From Myxococcales bacterium (GTDB lineage: Bacteria; Myxococcota_C; UBA6777), in assembly GCA_027005175.1 (NCBI GenBank), contig JALTMC010000179.1:1-6889 (forward strand): a stretch of DNA of 6,889 nucleotides. The letters are read 5' to 3'. The notes below the pieces were generated by a model that was given only the letters and a program-made list of their open reading frames with translations, was not told the origin of the DNA and did no database searches. Shown here piece after piece: positions 1 through 4,872 of this stretch. The translations under genes and the position numbers were made by a program. Position 1 is the stretch's first letter. The number at the start of each line of letters is the position of its first letter.

Positions 1-367
1 CCCTCTGCGACCTCTGCGGCTCAAACCTACTACCTCTTCCCCTCTGCGACCTCTGCGGCTCAAACCTACTACCTCTCCCTCTGCGACCTCTGCGACTCAA
101 ACCTACTACCTCTTCCCCTCTGCGACCTCTGCGACTCAAACCTACTACCTCTCCCTCTGCGACCTCTGCGACTCAAACCTACTACCTCTTCCCCTCTGCG
201 ACCTCTGCGACTCAAACCTACTACCTCTCCCTCTGCGACCTCTGAGGCTCAAACCTACTACCTCTTCCCCTCTGCGACCTCTGCGACTCAAACCTACTAC
301 CTCTTCCCCTCTACGACCTCTGCAGTTCAAACCTACTACCTCTTCCCCTCTACGACCTCTGCGGCTT
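1..367. repeat. Tandem array of 39/37-bp units (left array)
   Basis: Nine full units plus a partial tenth follow one another without spacers. Unit starts are at 1, 40, 77, 116, 153, 192, 229, 268, 307 and 346. Lengths run 39, 37, 39, 37, 39, 37, 39, 39, 39, so the first six copies behave as three copies of a 76-bp double unit. The 37-bp copies lack two bases at the join, where CTCTTCCCC becomes CTCTCCC. Each unit begins with CCTCTGCGACCTCTGCGGCT or a one-base variant, itself a 9-bp direct repeat, and continues with CAAACCTACTACCTCT. Copies near 307-367 carry extra changes (CTACG for CTGCG, AGTT for GACT), as is usual at an array edge. The array may begin before the window. The 2-bp length changes break any reading frame, so I treat it as non-coding. 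Confidence 0.95.
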
Positions 368-392
368 AAATAAAAAAGTAATATCCTATAAT
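365..392 (+). promoter_or_regulatory. Candidate promoter at the edge of the left array
   Basis: A perfect TATAAT -10 box lies at 387-392. The best -35 match at usual spacing is poor (CTTAAA at 365-370, 16-bp spacer), and it lies in the last bases of the repeat array and the following AT-rich stretch. Transcription would start near 399 and give a leader of about 125 nt before the start codon at 526. It is the only good -10 seen upstream of the oxidoreductase gene. The weak -35 means it could be activator-dependent or a chance match. Confidence 0.4.
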
Positions 393-525
393 GTGATACC
401 CTTTTGTGAAAGCACTCTCTCGTGAGAATGAGTTCTTTCGCTCCCACATATGCACAATCTCACTTTTAGTTAACAACAAGAGCCAGCAACAAGACTTCAT
501 TGAGTTGTTGAAAAGGAATGTAACA

Positions 526-1782
526 ATGAGCCAAGAGCGTATATTTGATGTGGTATTATGGGGTGCGACAGGCTTCACAGGAAAGCTTGTCACAGAATAT
601 ATAGCACAACGTTATGGAGCAGATGGAAGCAGCGTGAGATGGGCCATTGCCGGGCGTAATCAAACAAAGTTGAAACAATTACGAAAAGAGTTGCAACAAC
701 AAGATCCGGCCGCAAAAGATTTACCGATCTTATGGGGTGACAGTCTCGATAGCCCCTCCTTGGAAGCCATCGCAGCACAAACCAAAGTCATTTGCACAAC
801 GGTAGGCCCTTATGCCAAATATGGCGCGAAATTGGTGGCAGCATGTGTCAAAGAGGGAACCCATTATTGCGATCTAACAGGGGAGTCACACTTCATTCGC
901 AACATGATCGACGCTCACCACGAAGAAGCCAAAACCAACAAACTCCGTATCGTGAATTGTTGTGGATATGACTCCATCCCATCGGACCTTGGATGCTTAA
1001 TGATACAAGAAGCCATGCAAGCCAAACATGGAGTGTATTGTGAAGAAGTCAAATACTTTGCCGGCCCCTTGAAAGGAACTTTTAGTGGCGGAACTATCGC
1101 CAGTATGCTCAATATGGTGCAAGAAGCAAAAAGCAAAGAAGTCCGTCGCGTCTTGGGAGATCCCTATGCTTTGAACCCCAAAGGAGGCTTCAAAGGACCA
1201 GATGGCCCCGACCAAAAGAGTATCCGCTTCGACAAGGATATCCAACGTTGGACAGGTCCCTTTGTTATGGCCGCAATCAACACTCGATTGGTTCGACGCA
1301 GTCATGCATTGCTGGGCTTTCCCTATGGTGACAACTTCCGATACAGCGAAGTCATGTCCATGCCTGAAGGGTTTAAGGGATGGATGCGAGCCGCGACGAT
1401 AAGTACAGGCCTTGGTATGTTTTTCGGATTGCTGATATTTCCACCCACACGCAAACTCCTTCAAGCAACGATCCTTCCTGCTCCGGGAGAAGGCCCCTCG
1501 AAAAAAGACCGAGAAGAAGGCTTTTTCAACAGCTATCTCGCAGGCATTGCTGGAGACAAAAAACTCTTTGGCTTAGTCCGTGGTGAAAAAGATCCGGGGT
1601 ACGGTGGCACCGCAATCATGCTTGCAGAATCCGCCATTTGCCTAGCCCACGATCAAAAGAAACTCCCCAAACAGTTCGGCCTCGTTACCCCTGCTACTGC
1701 AATGGGAACCGTCCTTATCGAACGCCTCAAGCAAGCTGGCATGACCTTCCACATCACAGAAACATTCCCACCCATTAAGTAG
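526..1782 (+). CDS. Saccharopine dehydrogenase-like / trans-acting enoyl reductase family protein
   Basis: Predicted 418-residue NAD(P)-dependent oxidoreductase. The N-terminal Rossmann fold shows GATGFTG at residues 13-19 and AGRN at 42-45 after the second strand. Further family blocks are TTVGPYAKYG (91-100), YCDLTGE (114-120) and CCGYDSIPSDLG (145-156). A hydrophobic stretch at about 289-305 is followed by PGEGPS (320-325) and DPGYGGTA (356-363). This pattern and length match the mycobacterial trans-acting enoyl reductases (Rv2953 type), which reduce polyketide intermediates in lipid synthesis, and the related SCCPDH proteins. It is not a lysine-pathway saccharopine dehydrogenase in the strict sense. 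The ATG at 526 is preferred because AAGGA (513-517) lies 8 nt upstream and the protein then begins like its family. The frame stays open upstream to a GTG at 406, but that extension (40 codons) has no family features and no good ribosome site. No polyketide synthase gene is nearby, so the substrate is unknown. It converges on the next gene with 16 bp between stops and no visible terminator. Confidence 0.9.
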   Translation: MSQERIFDVVLWGATGFTGKLVTEYIAQRYGADGSSVRWAIAGRNQTKLKQLRKELQQQDPAAKDLPILWGDSLDSPSLEAIAAQTKVICTTVGPYAKYGAKLVAACVKEGTHYCDLTGESHFIRNMIDAHHEEAKTNKLRIVNCCGYDSIPSDLGCLMIQEAMQAKHGVYCEEVKYFAGPLKGTFSGGTIASMLNMVQEAKSKEVRRVLGDPYALNPKGGFKGPDGPDQKSIRFDKDIQRWTGPFVMAAINTRLVRRSHALLGFPYGDNFRYSEVMSMPEGFKGWMRAATISTGLGMFFGLLIFPPTRKLLQATILPAPGEGPSKKDREEGFFNSYLAGIAGDKKLFGLVRGEKDPGYGGTAIMLAESAICLAHDQKKLPKQFGLVTPATAMGTVLIERLKQAGMTFHITETFPPIK

Positions 1783-1798
1783 CACCCAAAACCCAGGG

Positions 1799-3694
1799 TT
1801 AGATGTCAGTCACACAGCTATTGCAACAAGATCCCGACGTTACAGATGGTTCAACGTGGTCATGGTCATGGTCATGGTCATGGTTATCTGCTTCGTTAGA
1901 ACCAAGGGAGAAAACAGAAAGCAGAAAACCACGAACACCCAGTCGAAGGATCGAGAGTAAGAAAGCCGTGCCTAAGATAAGCAAGCAGATCCATTCGAGA
2001 AGGTTGCCGCTACGATGAGAATGAGAGAGCGCAGGAACGGCAACTTTGACTCCGATAAGAAGATTCGTAAGGTAACCAAGCCCAATGGTGACAAGCAGAA
2101 CACTCGCACCAAAAAGCGCGGCAATCTTTGTGTTGTGAAGGCGCGACAAAACACCGAAGGTAGTTACATTTGTAGCGGGTCCCACAAGCAGAAATGCAAT
2201 AGCCGCCCCAGGAGAAACACCTGCAAAGATCAAAGCGGCAGCGAGAGGGGTCGCTCCCGACGCACAGACATAAAGAGGGATACCAATAATCGCAAACAGG
2301 ATCACATCGGTTCCTGGTGGAAGTACTGACAACCAAGCTGTCATCGAAGCAGGCTGAAGTGCAGCAGCAATGATCAAGCCAACAAGGATCCAGGGCGCAG
2401 TGTCATCGAGTATTTCGACAAGTCCAGTGTTCAGGGCTTGTTTGACTTTTACTCGCCAACCCGACTTGTTTTTATGGGCTTGTTTATCTTCGGGTGGAAC
2501 TTCGGGCATTGGCAAGCGACGCCCCACAAACCAGCCCACAGAGATCGCAACAACAAAAGCACTGGCCAGACGCATACCTGTCATAGTACCACCCAACAGA
2601 GGAAATGACAGAATAAGAGATTCTATACCTAGCTCGGGTGTGGCAACCAAGAAACCCATAGCTGCGGTCGCAGGAACACCCCGCTGAATCAAGCTCTGGT
2701 AAAGAGGAACAACACCACACGAACAGATGGGTAAAGGAAGTCCAAAGACAACCCCACGAGACACTTGCCCCACCTTGGAGCCACGCCGTAACCAACCCAA
2801 AGAAGCGCGAGGGAAAAGGACGGGGAGCAAACCTGCGAGAAGATATCCAAGAAGTAACGCTGGCGCACTGAGTAAAGCAAGGTTGAGCAGGTTATAGCCA
2901 AACAGACTGAAACCAGAAAGATGAATATGACCGGCATGGGCGTGCGCATGATTGGCATGCCCACTGAGAGCATCACTAAAAAAGACAACGAGGGTTAATC
3001 CAAGGATCGCCCCTGCAAACTCAGCCCACTGCCATTTCCCCTTCTCCACGGGCTTATCATCCTCTTCTTCAGGCCCAGAGGGATGATGTAACAAAACATG
3101 GAGTAACATTCCCCCAACAAGTGCCTGAAAGACAGCAACCCCTGTTCCTTGTAAAAGAGCAAGCTGATACCCTGCAGTAGAGAACCCAAGCACAGTGCCT
3201 GCACCGATCAAGCCCAGAGTCGCTGTGGCAGCCTTGGTTCCCATGAGAGAGCGAGCCAGAAGCCAGATCGCCAAACCCATAGGCAAACGATGCAGGACCA
3301 CAGCCATAGCCAAGGAGGAAAATCCAGATGCTTTACTACCAGGTAGCCCCAAAGCAATACCATCGAGCATAGAGTGAAGAAAGAGACCAAGCACAGCCAG
3401 CACCAAAGCAATCGTTTGTGCACGACGCTGTGTCACACTCCGTAATCTCCCCAGTAAGATCGGAGCCAAAAACCCCGCAACTGCAATCAAAAGAGACCAC
3501 CACCCCAGTTTCTCGAAGGCATGAGGCAGAACATCGAGAAAAACAAATCCTCCCACAGAAAATAAAATAAAACCTTCCAACGCTGACCAGAACCAGTGGC
3601 TGTGTTGGAGACGTAAACTGAGAATAGGGCCGACGGCCAGAGCGATCATTGAAAGAGCGAGCAAGGCCAAGGATGTAGAGTTCATCTGTTGCAT
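1799..3694 (-). CDS. ZIP-like / SO_0444-type permease fusion metal transporter
   Basis: A 631-residue polytopic membrane protein with two halves. Residues 1-204 are ZIP-like, with roughly seven hydrophobic segments, HSMLDG (107-112) and HRLPMG (135-140) at the places of the ZIP metal-site helices, and a His-containing end LLHVLLHH (197-204). A charged linker (about 205-222) and a His-rich loop HANHAHAHAGHIH (246-258) lead to the second half. That half carries the SO_0444/ArsP-like permease signatures PICSCGVVPL (322-331), ATPE (351-354), CASGATPL (477-484) and VGPATN (504-509). The C-terminus has HDHDHDHDH (605-613) and CCNSC (623-627), likely metal ligands. SO_0444-family proteins are annotated as Cu/Zn efflux permeases; ZIP proteins usually import divalent metals. 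Direction and metal here are inferred only as Zn/Cu-type. The first ATG (3694) lacks a clear ribosome site, and Met4 (3685) is an alternative. The gene is divergent from the S14 gene and has a terminator-like hairpin in its leader. Confidence 0.88.
   Translation of the reverse strand: MQQMNSTSLALLALSMIALAVGPILSLRLQHSHWFWSALEGFILFSVGGFVFLDVLPHAFEKLGWWSLLIAVAGFLAPILLGRLRSVTQRRAQTIALVLAVLGLFLHSMLDGIALGLPGSKASGFSSLAMAVVLHRLPMGLAIWLLARSLMGTKAATATLGLIGAGTVLGFSTAGYQLALLQGTGVAVFQALVGGMLLHVLLHHPSGPEEEDDKPVEKGKWQWAEFAGAILGLTLVVFFSDALSGHANHAHAHAGHIHLSGFSLFGYNLLNLALLSAPALLLGYLLAGLLPVLFPRASLGWLRRGSKVGQVSRGVVFGLPLPICSCGVVPLYQSLIQRGVPATAAMGFLVATPELGIESLILSFPLLGGTMTGMRLASAFVVAISVGWFVGRRLPMPEVPPEDKQAHKNKSGWRVKVKQALNTGLVEILDDTAPWILVGLIIAAALQPASMTAWLSVLPPGTDVILFAIIGIPLYVCASGATPLAAALIFAGVSPGAAIAFLLVGPATNVTTFGVLSRLHNTKIAALFGASVLLVTIGLGYLTNLLIGVKVAVPALSHSHRSGNLLEWICLLILGTAFLLSILRLGVRGFLLSVFSLGSNEADNHDHDHDHDHVEPSVTSGSCCNSCVTDI
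1856..1885. repeat. GTCATG hexanucleotide microsatellite in the transporter tail
   Basis: About four to five copies of GGTCAT on the plus strand encode the alternating His-Asp tail on the minus strand. The copies are nearly identical at the nucleotide level, including third codon positions, so the number of His-Asp pairs could change by slippage in whole-codon steps without a frameshift. Confidence 0.85.
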
Positions 3695-3702
3695 ACCACG
3701 TC

Positions 3703-3727
3703 AAAAAAAAAGAGGACCCAAGCCCTC
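3703..3727 (-). terminator. Intrinsic-terminator-like hairpin in the transporter leader (possible attenuator)
   Basis: Read on the minus strand, GAGGGC (3727-3722) pairs with GTCCTC (3717-3712) across the four-base loop TTGG. The stem is six pairs including one G-T wobble. Nine consecutive T's follow directly (3711-3703), and the transporter start codon comes 8 nt later at 3694. No minus-strand gene lies immediately upstream that it could terminate, because the neighbour is divergent, so it most likely sits in this gene's own 5' leader. A possible minus-strand -10 (TACAAT, complement of 3814-3819) without a convincing -35 would give a leader of about 110 nt. A second possible pairing in that leader is CAAGGG (3810-3805) with CCCTTG (3781-3776). 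I found no clear antiterminator. Confidence 0.6.
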
Positions 3728-3832
3728 AGAAAAAGAAAGAATGCCCTTCTTACCTAACCATATCCATAAAAAACGCAAGGGGGGTATTCTTTTTTCGAAG
3801 CCATCCCTTGAACATTGTAAGGTGTTTTAGAC

Positions 3833-3861
3833 TTGACAGCATCAGTCAGATCGTTTATGAA
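3833..3861 (+). promoter_or_regulatory. Sigma-70-type promoter for the S14 gene
   Basis: A perfect TTGACA -35 (3833-3838) is followed after exactly 17 bp by TATGAA (3856-3861, 4 of 6 consensus bases). The predicted start near 3868 gives a leader of about 80 nt. It is the best promoter match in the window. The -10 box overlaps the inverted repeat at 3848-3885. Confidence 0.6.
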
Positions 3862-3885
3862 TACCCGGCTTACGAGAAACGATCT
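3848..3885. promoter_or_regulatory. Candidate operator: 9-bp perfect inverted repeat over the S14 promoter
   Basis: AGATCGTTT (3848-3856) and AAACGATCT (3877-3885) are perfect inverted copies with a 20-bp gap and centres 29 bp apart, close to three helical turns. The left arm ends on the first base of the -10 box and the right arm lies just past the predicted start site. This position suits a repressor site better than an RNA hairpin, since the left arm would not be transcribed. It does not match any Zur or other operator consensus that I can recall, so the regulator is unknown. Confidence 0.4.
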
Positions 3886-3947
3886 CAATTTGGGATATCA
3901 TTTATACCAAAGCATTTTATACAAGGTACGACGAAGGAGACCAACTG

Positions 3948-4253
3948 ATGGCCAAGAAAAGCCAAATCGCACGTGATAAAAAGCGCCGCGCATTATGTGA
4001 ACGATACAAAGAACGCCGCGCTGCACTGACAACGATCATCAAAAATCCCGACGCAGAGCCCGAAGCACGACGTGAAGCTTATCGCAAGCTCGCAAACCTT
4101 CCCCGCAACTCCAGCTCAACACGGCTCAAGAACCGCTGCGCTCTAACCGGACGATCTCGCGGTTTTATCCGAAAGTTTGGTTTGTCTCGCATCGCTTTTC
4201 GAGAGTACGCACTTCGTGGCCAAATCCCCGGCGTCACCAAGTCTAGCTGGTAA
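3948..4253 (+). CDS. rpsN: 30S ribosomal protein S14, long zinc-independent (C-minus) form
   Basis: A 101-residue basic protein, the usual length of long-form S14. It begins [13 protein letters not shown] and contains [12 protein letters not shown] and IRKFGLSR, with the classic ending [13 protein letters not shown]14 binds 16S rRNA in the head of the small subunit. The paired CxxC zinc knuckles of the short form are absent; only two isolated cysteines occur (about residues 17 and 64). The start is secure, with AAGGAGA at 3934-3940, 7 nt before the ATG. The gene stands alone instead of between rplE and rpsH in the ribosomal operon, has its own promoter and is divergent from a metal transporter. 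Stand-alone C-minus paralogues in other bacteria are often zinc-starvation genes under Zur control. That role is inferred here, since the genome's other S14 copy, if any, is not visible. Confidence 0.96.
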   Translation: MAKKSQIARDKKRRALCERYKERRAALTTIIKNPDAEPEARREAYRKLANLPRNSSSTRLKNRCALTGRSRGFIRKFGLSRIAFREYALRGQIPGVTKSSW

Positions 4254-4282
4254 ATCCACACCTCTCTCCACCTCTTCGCTCC

Positions 4283-4605
4283 GTTTCACCTCTCTCCCTC
4301 CACAAGTAAGATACATGACTTATCTCCCCATCTCAGATTCATTGCCAAGTGTTCGCTTTCACCCAACATTCCACACTGAACATATGACTTTTGGGATTTT
4401 TGACGAGATCGTTGAACTTTTGCTCTCCTGGGAAAAGGCATACGACTTAATCTGATCGGACTATCAGATTAATCCTCGGGTGATCGTTTGTTCAGATGAG
4501 TGTATCTAATCGAATTACCACCATGATATTTAACGCATTTTTGATCTATATTCCAGTTTTTCAAAAACGATGTGCGGAATGTCGGTTTCACCTCTCTCCC
4601 TCCAC
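4283..4605. repeat. Exact 21-bp direct repeat, pyrimidine-rich (4283-4303 and 4585-4605)
   Basis: The two copies are identical over 21 bp, begin GTTTCACCTC and end CCCTCCAC, and lie 302 bp apart. Both sit among other CCTCTCTCC-type tracts. An exact 21-mer twice in 6.9 kb is not expected by chance, although the biased composition lowers its weight. Confidence 0.8.
4447..4472. other. Perfect 10-bp inverted repeat / stem-loop
   Basis: TTAATCTGAT (4447-4456) pairs perfectly with ATCAGATTAA (4463-4472) across a six-base loop. No T-run follows on either strand, so a standard intrinsic terminator is unlikely. An operator for a dimeric regulator or a 3' RNA stabilising hairpin would both fit. Confidence 0.6.
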
Positions 4606-4763
4606 CTCTCCACTTGATTTGGCAAATGCTCCTGTGTCACCCAAATATTCAACATCCCCCTTTCCCCTTGCTCTTCTCACCTCCTCATTTGCATCACACA
4701 CACACTTGACATAGAGTACATTTGTGTTTTTTGCATGAGCAGACCTATACAAGAACATTAAAA

Positions 4764-4787
4764 CTTAAATAAAATTACGTATTTAAG
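4764..4787. other. AT-rich 8-bp inverted repeat upstream of the caspase-family gene
   Basis: CTTAAATA (4764-4771) and TATTTAAG (4780-4787) are perfect inverted copies with an 8-bp gap. They lie about 85 bp before the chosen start codon, just downstream of the weak TATACA box. They could be an operator or a melt-prone promoter element. Confidence 0.4.
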
Positions 4788-4872
4788 AAACATGCCGATC
4801 TTTAATTGCCCAAAAGCAGTACCAAGTATCGTTAAGGCGGTAGTGGACCGATCGGTGATCTCAGTGGGTGGC

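Larger units (their letters stand above)
4254..4872. other. Non-coding region between the S14 and caspase-family genes
   Basis: No convincing gene lies in these 619 bases; the short open frames have no ribosome sites or recognisable residues. It contains several C/T-rich tracts on the plus strand, an exactly duplicated 21-mer, a perfect 10-bp stem-loop and an AT-rich inverted repeat. A perfect TTGACA at 4706-4711 has no acceptable -10 at 16-18 bp. TATACA at 4746-4751 is a weak -10 alternative. The promoter of the downstream gene is therefore unresolved, and no terminator for the S14 gene was found. Confidence 0.7.

Noticed and set aside
1-367. CRISPR array or integron attC array
   Set aside because: The units are directly contiguous and lack unique spacers; there is no palindromic repeat and no cas or integrase gene in the window.
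145-447. Minus-strand frame of about 100 codons across the left array with Arg-Gly-Glu-rich 13-residue repeats
   Set aside because: It arises from the 39-bp periodicity, is broken by the 37-bp units, and would start inside the leader of the oxidoreductase gene with no ribosome site.
406-525. GTG-initiated 40-codon extension of the oxidoreductase
   Set aside because: No good ribosome site at 406 and no family-like residues; the ATG at 526 has AAGGA at ideal spacing and gives the normal family N-terminus.
997-1464. 155-codon minus-strand frame inside the oxidoreductase gene
   Set aside because: It is antisense to a well-supported gene and has no recognisable domain or ribosome site.
1790-1800. 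AACCC-A-GGGTT palindrome between the convergent genes as a terminator
   Set aside because: The one-base loop is too small for a hairpin of this stem, and there is no T-run on either strand.
4556-4568. GTTTTTCAAAAAC palindrome
   Set aside because: A simple A/T-run mirror with a one-base centre; short and likely chance in AT-rich DNA.
4177-4714. Two plus-strand frames (4177-4455 and 4496-4714) around the non-coding region
   Set aside because: The first overlaps the S14 gene in another frame. Both translate low-complexity Ser/Pro/Leu-rich sequence from C/T tracts, without ribosome sites.
4706-4736. TTGACA at 4706-4711 as the caspase-gene promoter
   Set aside because: No acceptable -10 hexamer at 16-18 bp downstream (TTTTTG, TTTTGC, TTTGCA), so only the -35 match stands.
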